The notes beneath the pieces were generated by a model, which made no database searches, was not told the DNA's origin, and saw nothing but the letters and a program-made list of their open reading frames with translations. Both the position numbers and the translations under genes were made by a program. Of a stretch of 62,892 nt of DNA, positions 41,225 to 48,675 are shown piece after piece. Where the stretch lies: contig CAZLEX010000005.1 of assembly GCA_964558655.1 (NCBI GenBank), positions 1-62,892 on the forward strand, in the 5' to 3' direction. Source of the DNA: RGIG6353 sp964558655. Its GTDB lineage: Bacteria > Bacillota > Clostridia > Oscillospirales > SIG627. Positions within the stretch are counted from its first letter, which is position 1; the number at the start of each line of letters is the position of its first letter.

Positions 41225-41993
41225 ATCCCACATGACTTTTCATTTTTAAGCGAAGATTGTCGGCTATCATTGCTATAAATTCGGAATTTGTCGGTTTACC
41301 TTTGGAATTTTGTACGGTATAACCGAAAAACGAATTAAGCATATCGACATCTCCTCTGTCCCATGCAACTTCAATGGCGTGACGGATAGCTCTTTCCACT
41401 CTTGACGATGTTGTCCCGAATTCCGACGCTACGGTCGGATAGAGAGTTTTGGTCACCTCGTTTATTATGCGGTTGTTCTTAACCACCATCATAATTGCTG
41501 ACCTAAGGTATTGGTAACCTTTTATATGAGCCGGTATTCCAACCTGATGAATAACCTGAGTTACCTGTGTTTCAAGATCAAAATCGTCGTCCGGAGAATA
41601 AAGCCTTTCCACTTCGTTTTTATCGACAAGCCTATTAATTCTGAACACCAGGCTTTCATATTCAAAAGGCTTTATCAAACAGCCGTCCGCACCTATTAAC
41701 AGCATTTCCTCTATAAGCCTTCTGTTGTTAATTCCCGTGACTATAAGAAATGCAGGTCGATAATCGGCATCAAATCTCCTCGATTCTTTAATCAAACTTC
41801 CCGCATCAAGTCCCGGAAACCATAAATCCGTTACTACGACATCCGGACGGAACCTCTTTATCGCACTCAACGCTTCCGAGCCGTCTCCGCTTTCTCCGAC
41901 AACATCAATTCCGAGTTTTCTCAAATTTTCGGCACATACATATCTGTAATCATTATTTGAATCCACAATGTACACCTTTGTTCTTCTTGTCAT
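41223..41993 (-). CDS. spo0A: Sporulation master regulator Spo0A
   Basis: 256 residues from ATG 41993 (GGGGTG 6 nt upstream; a GTG three codons earlier overlaps that site). The receiver domain has VTDLWFPGLD with the phospho-accepting Asp near residue 52 and the lysine in LIKPFEYESL. The C-terminal Spo0A DNA-binding domain includes VTQVIHQVGIPAHIKGYQYLR and SSRVERAIRHAIEVAW. It is the phosphorelay target that starts endospore formation, so the organism is probably sporogenic. The acidic pocket (VDSNND) is less acidic than the usual DDN. Confidence 0.95.
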   Translation of the reverse strand: MTRRTKVYIVDSNNDYRYVCAENLRKLGIDVVGESGDGSEALSAIKRFRPDVVVTDLWFPGLDAGSLIKESRRFDADYRPAFLIVTGINNRRLIEEMLLIGADGCLIKPFEYESLVFRINRLVDKNEVERLYSPDDDFDLETQVTQVIHQVGIPAHIKGYQYLRSAIMMVVKNNRIINEVTKTLYPTVASEFGTTSSRVERAIRHAIEVAWDRGDVDMLNSFFGYTVQNSKGKPTNSEFIAMIADNLRLKMKSHVG

Positions 41994-42029
41994 TTCTTTC
42001 ACCCCTGTTTTTTATTTTTCAGTGACATA

Positions 42030-42058
42030 ATATTACCATATTTTTCCAAATATATCAA
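42030..42058 (-). promoter_or_regulatory. Promoter of spo0A
   Basis: Minus-strand TTGATA (42053-42058), 17-bp spacer, TAATAT (42030-42035). Confidence 0.7.
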
Positions 42059-42156
42059 GGGTTTTTAAAAAATATTTCCATTTTTTTCCATTTTCGTCCG
42101 TTTTAACAGTAAAGTACTTTTAACTTCGATTATTTTACACGAATTTTTCAAAATTA

Positions 42157-42164
42157 TTGTCGAA
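42157..42164 (+). promoter_or_regulatory. Candidate 0A box upstream of spo0A
   Basis: TTGTCGAA matches the Spo0A-binding consensus TGTCGAA. It lies ~165 bp upstream of the spo0A start and just behind the serine dehydratase gene; autoregulation is possible. Chance occurrence of 7 bp cannot be excluded. Confidence 0.45.
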
Positions 42165-42176
42165 AGTCCCTAAAAG

Positions 42177-42213
42177 CAGCAAAAGCCTCATGCGTTCGGC
42201 ATGAGGCTTGTTT
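42177..42213 (-). terminator. Terminator of the ung-serine dehydratase unit
   Basis: Minus-strand AAGCCTCATGC-CGAAC-GCATGAGGCTT, followed by TTGCTGCTTTT; the T run is interrupted. Confidence 0.65.
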
Positions 42214-42226
42214 TGTATTTTTTATT

Positions 42227-43663
42227 TTATCTGAAATCGGTGATTTTCGCAAGTCCGCCGTCTGATGTTTCTCTGTATAAAGCAGACAAATCGCGTCCTG
42301 TTTCACGCATTGTTTCAACAACACGGTCAAAGGAAATTTTACGGGTATCCCACAAAAAAGACGCAAGATTTACCGCATTTATAGCACGCATCGCAGCTAC
42401 GGCGTTCCGTTCAATGCAGGGAATTTGCACAAGTCCGCATATGGGATCGCAAGTCAGACCGAGATGATGCTCAATTGCAATTTCGGCGGCATATTCGATT
42501 TTATCGATATTAAGTTCAAAAAGTTCACCGAGTGCCGCCGAAGCCATTGCACAGGCTGTACCTATTTCAGCCTGACAACCACATTCGGCTCCCGAAATGG
42601 AAGAATTTGTTTTTATAAGATTTCCTATCAGTCCCGCAGTCGCAAGTGCGTGTAAAATCTCCTCGTCCCCGTAACCGTTTTTTTGCTGCTGATAGTATAA
42701 AACAGACGGCAAAACGCCCGCAGAACCGCAAGTGGGAGCTGTAACTATAGTTTCTCCCGACGCATTCTGCTCACTGATTGCAAAAGCATAAGAACAAACA
42801 AGTCTGTTTTCTTTGGTCTGAGAAGATTCGTCCACATGCTGATTATTGTAAAGTGATTTTGCCTTTTTGTGCACACCCAATCCGCCCGGCAGAATTCCTT
42901 CATCATGCAATCCGCGTTTTATGGAATCTTTCATGACATTCCACACCTTTTGCATGTATTCCCAAAACCCGTCTTCTTCGTTTTGTTCCACATACTGCCA
43001 AAGTTTCAGGGAGTTTTTGTTACAGTAAAGTGCAATGTCGTGGAATTTCGTTTCATGATACGGAGAAAAAACATCTTCGTTTTTTTCACCCTCAAAAAGT
43101 ATTTTTCCTCCTCCGACGCTTTTGACTCTCGACTTTCCTATTTCATCGCCGTTTTTAAAAGCGAAAATATCCATTGTATTCGGGTGAGGAATTGCCGTAT
43201 TTTTTAAATTAAATTCAACCTCACATTCGACAGGGAAAAAAGTCTTTTTAATAACTTCGGCAGTCCCGTGACCTTTACCTGTCTTTGCGAGAGATCCGTA
43301 AAGAATTACTTTAAAACTGTCTGCGGCGGGATACATATTCGAAAATCGCCTGCAAGCTCTTTCGGGACCTATTGTGTGAGAACTTGACGGTCCCCTACCG
43401 ACACGGTAAATTTCTTTTACCGACTCCATCGCCGTATATTTTTCAAAAGTATTCGGTACAGCGTCCGAAACATCAAACAAATCGCTTACATTGGCGTTGA
43501 ATATTTTTGCGATGATAATAAGATGTTCCGATGACGGTACAGACAATCCGTTTTCCCATTTGGAAACAGCCCTGTCGCTTATTCCCAGCAAATCGGCAAG
43601 TTCCCTTTGAGACAGTTTGTGATTGATTCTGAAAGCACGAAACTTTTCGGGTAAAAAATTCAT
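42227..43663 (-). CDS. sdaA: L-serine dehydratase fused to an N-terminal HTH domain
   Basis: 478 residues. Residues ~8-62 are a Cro/C1-type HTH (LSQRELADLLGISDRAVSKWENGLSVPS). The rest is a single-chain iron-sulfur L-serine ammonia-lyase: beta domain with RGPSSSHTIGPERAC near residue 90, and alpha domain with APTCGSAGVLP, SGAECGCQAEIG and CDPICGLVQIPC carrying cluster cysteines. It deaminates serine to pyruvate. The fused DNA-binding domain suggests a trigger enzyme that may regulate genes in response to serine. It follows ung by 33 nt. Confidence 0.92.
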   Translation of the reverse strand: MNFLPEKFRAFRINHKLSQRELADLLGISDRAVSKWENGLSVPSSEHLIIIAKIFNANVSDLFDVSDAVPNTFEKYTAMESVKEIYRVGRGPSSSHTIGPERACRRFSNMYPAADSFKVILYGSLAKTGKGHGTAEVIKKTFFPVECEVEFNLKNTAIPHPNTMDIFAFKNGDEIGKSRVKSVGGGKILFEGEKNEDVFSPYHETKFHDIALYCNKNSLKLWQYVEQNEEDGFWEYMQKVWNVMKDSIKRGLHDEGILPGGLGVHKKAKSLYNNQHVDESSQTKENRLVCSYAFAISEQNASGETIVTAPTCGSAGVLPSVLYYQQQKNGYGDEEILHALATAGLIGNLIKTNSSISGAECGCQAEIGTACAMASAALGELFELNIDKIEYAAEIAIEHHLGLTCDPICGLVQIPCIERNAVAAMRAINAVNLASFLWDTRKISFDRVVETMRETGRDLSALYRETSDGGLAKITDFR

Positions 43664-43696
43664 CTGTATTCTCCAAATATCTATTCTTCATTTTAT

Positions 43697-44362
43697 TTAT
43701 ATTTGCCAATCTATTATGTCCTGACCGCTCAATTTCAGTATCTCATTACATTTTGAAAAATGACGGGAGCCGAAAAAGCCTCCGTATGCCGATAAAGGAC
43801 TTGGGTGTACCGTCTCAAGCTTTCTGTGAAGAGGATTATCTATTATTGCGGCTTTGGTTCTTGCGTTTGCTCCCCACAGCAAAAATACCACTGTATTCTG
43901 TTTTTTGTTAAGTTCGAAAATAACTCTGTCGGTAAACTTTTCCCACCCCATTCCTTTATGAGAATTGGGTTGTCCCTCTCTGACGGTCAAAACAGTGTTC
44001 AGCAATAAAACACCTTGTTTTGCCCAATGAGTAAGTTCTCCGTGTTCGGGAATTTTAAACCCGACATCGCTACTGAGTTCACGAAAAATATTTTTCAAAG
44101 ACGGAGGTGCCTCCACTCCCTTTTTCACGGAAAAACACATTCCGTGTGCCTGTCCGGCACCGTGATAAGGGTCCTGACCTATTATAACCACACGCGTTTT
44201 TTCGTAAGAAGAAAACTTCAGACTGTTGAAAATATCGTTCATATGAGGATATACCGTATATTTCGTATATTCCTGCTTTAAAAACGCACGAAGCTGTTTA
44301 TAATAAGGCTTTTCAAATTCATCGGCAAGAATCCCATCCCAATCGTTACCGAAATGTACCAA
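43697..44362 (-). CDS. ung: Uracil-DNA glycosylase
   Basis: 221 residues. GQDPYHGAGQAHGMCFSV near residue 60 carries the catalytic Asp and HPSPLSAYGGFFGSRHFSK near 185 the catalytic His loop of family 1 UDG, which removes uracil from DNA. The start is probably the TTG at 44362, 8 nt after GAGAGG; a GTG at 44371 overlaps that ribosome site. Probably transcribed with the serine dehydratase gene. Confidence 0.95.
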   Translation of the reverse strand: MVHFGNDWDGILADEFEKPYYKQLRAFLKQEYTKYTVYPHMNDIFNSLKFSSYEKTRVVIIGQDPYHGAGQAHGMCFSVKKGVEAPPSLKNIFRELSSDVGFKIPEHGELTHWAKQGVLLLNTVLTVREGQPNSHKGMGWEKFTDRVIFELNKKQNTVVFLLWGANARTKAAIIDNPLHRKLETVHPSPLSAYGGFFGSRHFSKCNEILKLSGQDIIDWQI

Positions 44363-44400
44363 CAAAAACACCTCTCTTTTATCACATACGTGCCATAATA

Positions 44401-44429
44401 ATAGTACATTTTTTTTCGTGTTTTGTCAA
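44401..44429 (-). promoter_or_regulatory. Promoter of ung
   Basis: Minus-strand TTGACA (44424-44429), 17-bp spacer, TACTAT (44401-44406). Confidence 0.7.
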
Positions 44430-44436
44430 GTCAAAG

Positions 44437-44472
44437 ATAAAAAAATACAACCTTAATTACGGTTGTATTTTT
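44437..44472 (-). terminator. Terminator of the 77-aa hypothetical gene
   Basis: Minus-strand AAAATACAACC/GGTTGTATTTT followed by a T run. Confidence 0.85.
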
Positions 44473-44478
44473 CTTAAT

Positions 44479-44712
44479 TTATACACTTTCGTAAAAGACA
44501 TCGCAAAAAGCTCTGCCGCGTGAACGGTAAGTCGGAATAATCGCGGTTCCGCTTTGTGCGATAATGTTTCCTCTATTGCCTTTTGACGCACTTTCACGCT
44601 TTTTTATTCTCTTTGAAACCAAAAACATCATTATTCTTTCTTCGATTTCATCGGAAACAAATTCCCTCTCCCCTTTTTTTCTTTCATCGGCTTTTTTGTA
44701 AAAATCAATCAT
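44479..44712 (-). CDS. Hypothetical small basic protein
   Basis: 77 residues from MIDFYKKADERKKGE at 44712, with GGAGG upstream, and a proper terminator downstream, so it looks real. It is highly charged, with ERIMMFLVSKRIKKRESASKGNRG in the middle and a Gly/Ser/Tyr C-terminus (IPTYRSRGRAFCDVFYESV). There is no membrane segment or signal peptide. I recognise no family and propose no function. It is monocistronic, with a TATAAT on the minus strand near 44835 as a possible -10. Confidence 0.65.
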   Translation of the reverse strand: MIDFYKKADERKKGEREFVSDEIEERIMMFLVSKRIKKRESASKGNRGNIIAQSGTAIIPTYRSRGRAFCDVFYESV

Positions 44713-44883
44713 TTTATAATTCCTCCGTTTCAAAGTATGTAAATATATTATTTGCAACTGCACAACACCGGGTTAAAGCAAACTTAAATTTCCTGTTTTC
44801 GCTTTTGTATCTTCGGTTGTTACACCTTTATTATACGCCAACATATGTGCTATAAAACGGACAGTTAAAAATGCTATTTACTG

Positions 44884-44912
44884 TTGACAAAATTCGTTTT
44901 TAATGATAAACT
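44884..44912 (+). promoter_or_regulatory. Promoter of the DUF1294 gene
   Basis: TTGACA (44884-44889), 17-bp spacer, TAAACT (44907-44912). Confidence 0.75.
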
Positions 44913-44942
44913 TCTATGTAGCGAAAATTGAGAGGTATTTGT

Positions 44943-45245
44943 ATGAATTTAACGCTTGAAAAAGTTATACTTGTTTGGAATATAGTTGTATTTTTACTTT
45001 TCGGTCTTGATAAATGGCGTGCGGGAAATAAAAAGCACCGCTCAAGTGAATTTTCTCTTTTATGCTGTTCGTTCTTTTTCGGGGCTCTCGGAGCGATGTT
45101 CGGAATGGTAATATTCAATCACAAAACTTCAAAACCAAATTTCCGCTTTCTTGTTCCGATTTTCGTGTTTTTAAACCCGTTTGTGCTGGAATTGTTCAAA
45201 AAATATGTACTGCCGTACATTGTAACTTTTATTAATTCTCTTTAA
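44943..45245 (+). CDS. DUF1294 family membrane protein
   Basis: 100 residues from ATG 44943 (GAGAGG 7 nt upstream). Three hydrophobic segments surround the family signature FGLDKWRAGNKKHRSSE and GALGAMFGMVIFNHKT (PF06961, DUF1294). Function unknown; often found as a small inner-membrane protein or fused to cold-shock domains. The YnbB-like gene follows after 12 nt in the same transcript. Confidence 0.87.
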   Translation: MNLTLEKVILVWNIVVFLLFGLDKWRAGNKKHRSSEFSLLCCSFFFGALGAMFGMVIFNHKTSKPNFRFLVPIFVFLNPFVLELFKKYVLPYIVTFINSL

Positions 45246-45257
45246 AAGGATATTATT

Positions 45258-46541
45258 ATGAAAAACATTTACAAAGACATCGGTATCGATGATGAAATTT
45301 TTAATTTCGGCGAAAAAATTCTGTCGAAATTTAAAGAAAGATTTGAAAAAATTGACCGCAACGCCGAACTGTGCCAAATTAAAGTAATAAAGGCAATGCA
45401 AAACAATCGTGTCAATGCCGCCTGCTTTGCAGGCACAACGGGATACGGATATAACGATCTCGGGCGTGAAACTTTGGAAAAAGTTTATGCCGATATTTTT
45501 CATACCGAAGCCGCACTTGTTCGGCCGCAAATAACCTGCGGAACGCACGCTCTTACCGTTGCCCTTTCGGCAAATCTTCTTCCCGGTGACACCTTATATT
45601 CACCTGTAGGCAGACCGTATGATACGCTCGAAGAAGTTATAGGTATCCGTCCGTCTCCCTGTTCTCTTGCCGAATACGGAGTAAATTACTGCGAAACCGA
45701 CTTAAATGATGACGGAACGGTAAATTTTGAAGAAATCGAAAAAGTTATTCGCTCAAACCCCGAAATTAAACTTGCAACAATACAACGATCCAAAGGATAC
45801 AAAACCCGTCCCACGCTGTCCGTCGAACAGATAGGAAAAATAATAAGCCTTATAAAAAGTGTAAATCCGAAAGTCATATGTATGGTTGACAATTGCTACG
45901 GTGAATTTGTCGAGGAAACAGAACCTTCCGATGTCGGTGCAGATATGACAGTCGGTTCTCTTATAAAAAATCCCGGCGGAGGACTTGCCCCCATCGGAGG
46001 ATACATATGCGGATCTGCTGTCTGCGTTGAACGGTGTGCATACAGACTCAGTGCTCCAGGTCTTGGTCAGGAGGTCGGTGCTACTCTCAGCGTTTCAACT
46101 TCGCTCTATCAGGGACTTTTTCTTGCCCCAACTGTCGTTGCATCTGCATTAAAAGGTGCGATTTTTGCGGCAGCTTGCTATGAAAAGCTCGGTTTTAACA
46201 CATTTCCCACTGCCGATACGGAGCGTCATGATATAATTCAATCCGTAGAGCTTAAAACTCCCGAAGGGCTCTGCTCTTTTTGTCACGGTATACAAGCCGC
46301 CGCACCGGTTGACAGTTTTGCCGTTCCCGTTCCGTCGGAAATGCCGGGATACGACAGCGATGTAATCATGGCTGCCGGTACTTTTGTTCAGGGTGCATCT
46401 ATCGAGCTTTCCGCCGACGGTCCCATGCGTGAACCCTTCGCCGTATTTTTTCAGGGCGGACTTACTTTCCCGCATGCGAAACTCGGCATATTAATGTCAA
46501 TGCAAAAGATGTACGAAAAAGGTCTGATTACTTTGCCTTAA
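45258..46541 (+). CDS. ynbB: YnbB-like PLP enzyme (methionine gamma-lyase family, aluminium-resistance protein)
   Basis: 427 residues matching the Met_gamma_lyase family (PF06838) once called aluminium-resistance proteins. Seen: CFAGTTGYGYNDLGRETLE near residue 57, RPQITCGTHAL near 92, the PLP aspartate in VICMVDNCYGEFVE near 212, and the PLP lysine in GSLIKNPGGGLAPIGGY near 240. Real substrate unknown; in Firmicutes the gene often lies near hfq, lexA or glnA. Here it is paired with DUF1294. Confidence 0.9.
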   Translation: MKNIYKDIGIDDEIFNFGEKILSKFKERFEKIDRNAELCQIKVIKAMQNNRVNAACFAGTTGYGYNDLGRETLEKVYADIFHTEAALVRPQITCGTHALTVALSANLLPGDTLYSPVGRPYDTLEEVIGIRPSPCSLAEYGVNYCETDLNDDGTVNFEEIEKVIRSNPEIKLATIQRSKGYKTRPTLSVEQIGKIISLIKSVNPKVICMVDNCYGEFVEETEPSDVGADMTVGSLIKNPGGGLAPIGGYICGSAVCVERCAYRLSAPGLGQEVGATLSVSTSLYQGLFLAPTVVASALKGAIFAAACYEKLGFNTFPTADTERHDIIQSVELKTPEGLCSFCHGIQAAAPVDSFAVPVPSEMPGYDSDVIMAAGTFVQGASIELSADGPMREPFAVFFQGGLTFPHAKLGILMSMQKMYEKGLITLP

Positions 46542-46564
46542 AATTGTATGCCCAACAATGTCAA

Positions 46565-46600
46565 TATGCCGCCTCAAGCAAAACAGCTTGAAGCGGCATA
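46565..46600. terminator. Hairpin between ynbB and tadA
   Basis: TATGCCGCCTCAAGC pairs with GCTTGAAGCGGCATA. There is no good T run in either direction. It lies between two converging genes and probably acts as their 3'-end structure. Confidence 0.5.
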
Positions 46601-46650
46601 CACTTTATACACTTCGTAAAATACGGCGGATATCACCGCCGTCAATTGCA

Positions 46651-47127
46651 TTATACTTTGTCATCGTACTTTTTCGATTTTTTTAAGCGTAAATTCTCAA
46701 AGAAGCACTTTATTTCAGAAGAACATTCTTCCTCAAGTATTCCGCCGTGAACTTCGGGGTGATGATTAAAGGGAAAATCGTTTACATTCATTACGCTCCC
46801 AAAGCACCCTGCTTTGAGGTCATAAGCACCGAAATAAACATTTTTTATTCTTGAGGAAACAATAGCCCCCGCACACATAATGCAAGGCTCCAATGTTACA
46901 TACATATCACATTCCCAAAGTCTCCAGCCTCCGAGTTTTTTGCAGGCCCGATCGATAGCTGCAATTTCGGCATGCCCAAGTGCATTGCAATGCGTCTGAC
47001 GGCTGTTATTTCCCCATGAAATTATTTCTCCGTTTCTTACTATGACACACCCTACGGGAATTTCTCCGCGTTTTCCGCAAAGTCTTGCGTAATGCAAGGC
47101 TTTTTTCATATATTCTTCCTGCATCAT
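46651..47127 (-). CDS. tadA: tRNA-specific adenosine deaminase
   Basis: 158 residues from ATG 47127, which overlaps the stop of the preceding gene (ATGA) and has GGAG 8 nt upstream. The zinc-deaminase motifs HAEIAAI and PCIMCAGAI are present. It converts A34 of tRNA-Arg(ACG) to inosine. The C-terminal CFFENLRLKKSKK is typical. Last gene of the long hprK operon. Confidence 0.95.
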   Translation of the reverse strand: MMQEEYMKKALHYARLCGKRGEIPVGCVIVRNGEIISWGNNSRQTHCNALGHAEIAAIDRACKKLGGWRLWECDMYVTLEPCIMCAGAIVSSRIKNVYFGAYDLKAGCFGSVMNVNDFPFNHHPEVHGGILEEECSSEIKCFFENLRLKKSKKYDDKV

Positions 47128-48020
47128 ATAACAGACTCCAACCACTTCAAAAGCATAAAAATCGCATAACCCGCCGCAATGTATATAAGAAGTCTCGGCA
47201 GAGCCTGAATTTTCATTTTATCCTTGTATTTTTCTCTCTTTTCAACTTTGTCTATTTCCGTCTCTATTTGCTTTTCTTTTTCGACATCGGGTTTCTCTGT
47301 ATTTCTGGATTTAATAAAATCAGCTTTTTTGGCTCTTTCGACAAGCGAATAAGCATCTTTTTCATATTCGGAAGTGTCATATTTTTTCATCATTTCCATT
47401 TGCGAAGCTTTGGTGCGGGAACACTTTGTACAAATTTCATCACTTGAATGATTTTTTTGGGAACAAGTACATATCCAAGCATATTCCGAAAATTTGGGCA
47501 TAACGACAGCCGGAAAAAGTTCCCCCGTAGATGACGGCGTAAGCGATGCGTCCATTTGTTCGAGATACTCTGTGGCAGTGCTTTCGTCTGTATCTGCGGC
47601 AGATAAGCATAACTTTTCAACAGTCCCGTCAGTATAGACAACCTCATCTATGAATATTTCGTACTTTTTGTAATATGTCTGAGGTATCGGAATATACTTA
47701 TCCTCACCTATAATATCCGAGTCTTTTTTCTTAAGGTTTACATTATATGTGAATGAAAGTTTTTTATACGGAATCTGAGAATCAAGGTATAAAAACAGCC
47801 GTACACTAAACTTATCTATATCTTTGGGTGTAACTTTTGAAAACCTTATAATCAAAAAATATTCAAAAGTTTCTATGTCATAAACACTCACACAATCCAA
47901 AAGCTCAAGAGGAGAAGATTCAAAAAGAAAATTAAATTCTTTTTTCTCAATTTCCTTAAAGAATCTCTTTTTTCCGAAATATCTTTTGGAGTAATCATAA
48001 AGTGTTATACCGTTATTCAT
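47124..48020 (-). CDS. Hypothetical zinc-ribbon protein with C-terminal membrane anchor
   Basis: 298 residues. Residues ~1-170 are a beta-rich region without recognised family. A zinc ribbon (WICTC...EICTKC) lies at ~180-205. A charged coiled-coil-like stretch (EKDAYSLVERAKKADFIKS ... EKREKYKDK) follows, then one membrane helix (LLIYIAAGYAIFMLLKWL). It overlaps both neighbours and is translationally coupled to the CPBP protease and tadA. Function unknown; not a signal-peptide protein. Confidence 0.75.
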   Translation of the reverse strand: MNNGITLYDYSKRYFGKKRFFKEIEKKEFNFLFESSPLELLDCVSVYDIETFEYFLIIRFSKVTPKDIDKFSVRLFLYLDSQIPYKKLSFTYNVNLKKKDSDIIGEDKYIPIPQTYYKKYEIFIDEVVYTDGTVEKLCLSAADTDESTATEYLEQMDASLTPSSTGELFPAVVMPKFSEYAWICTCSQKNHSSDEICTKCSRTKASQMEMMKKYDTSEYEKDAYSLVERAKKADFIKSRNTEKPDVEKEKQIETEIDKVEKREKYKDKMKIQALPRLLIYIAAGYAIFMLLKWLESVI

Positions 48021-48675
48021 TTTTTAAAACCTTCCTTATGCAAAATGCAAAAACCAATGATAATAAGAAACACAAAAGCATCAAATACAAATGCACGGCA
48101 TCACTTACATAAAAAACGGTTGCCGTCAAATTATTTATCATATGGCAGATAATTATAAGCGAAACGCTTCCCGTAATTTCATAAAATACGGCAAGAACAA
48201 TTCCCGCAATAAAAGCCGCAATGCAAGCTCCCGCACCTATGTGCGACAAAGCAAAAAGTAAAGACGAAAAAAGCAACGCAATCGGAAAATTTAAAGATTT
48301 TTTCATTATACGGAAAACAGAAGCACGAAAAAACAGCTCTTCGCCTATCGGAACAATAAATACCGATACCAAAACCGACCGTATATCGCTTTTTACATTA
48401 TCGGAAGTTGGGAAAACAATATCCGTTAAATATGAAACAAAAATCATTACAGAAAGGAAAAAAGCCGCAAAAAAAATCCCGCCTTTGAAAAATTTAAAAG
48501 CCTTCCGCACGTGCCTTTCGTGCGAAAAAGCAAAAACGGCAATATATACGGCGCTGAGCAAAAAAGAAGTAACATACGAAGGAACATACGCAAGAAAAAG
48601 TGCCGAAACCGTTCTTGCGGCAAAAAATGCCGCAAGAACTGCAATCAGCCGTAAATTACCGTCAGCTGTCTTCAT
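48013..48675 (-). CDS. CPBP (CAAX/Abi) family intramembrane metalloprotease
   Basis: About 220 residues from MKTADGNLRLIAVLAAFF; ATGs at 48684 and 48711 are in frame but lie deeper inside the PBP gene. Several membrane helices and the motifs GEELFFRASVF (EExxxR), ALSHIGAG and CHMINN mark the CPBP family (PF02517). Such proteins process prenylated or signal peptides or act in bacteriocin immunity; the substrate here is unknown. It overlaps the PBP stop. Confidence 0.87.
   Translation of the reverse strand: MKTADGNLRLIAVLAAFFAARTVSALFLAYVPSYVTSFLLSAVYIAVFAFSHERHVRKAFKFFKGGIFFAAFFLSVMIFVSYLTDIVFPTSDNVKSDIRSVLVSVFIVPIGEELFFRASVFRIMKKSLNFPIALLFSSLLFALSHIGAGACIAAFIAGIVLAVFYEITGSVSLIIICHMINNLTATVFYVSDAVHLYLMLLCFLLSLVFAFCIRKVLKNE

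Noticed and set aside
46565..46600. Insertion-sequence end or transposable repeat
   Set aside because: A single hairpin between converging genes with no second copy or transposase.
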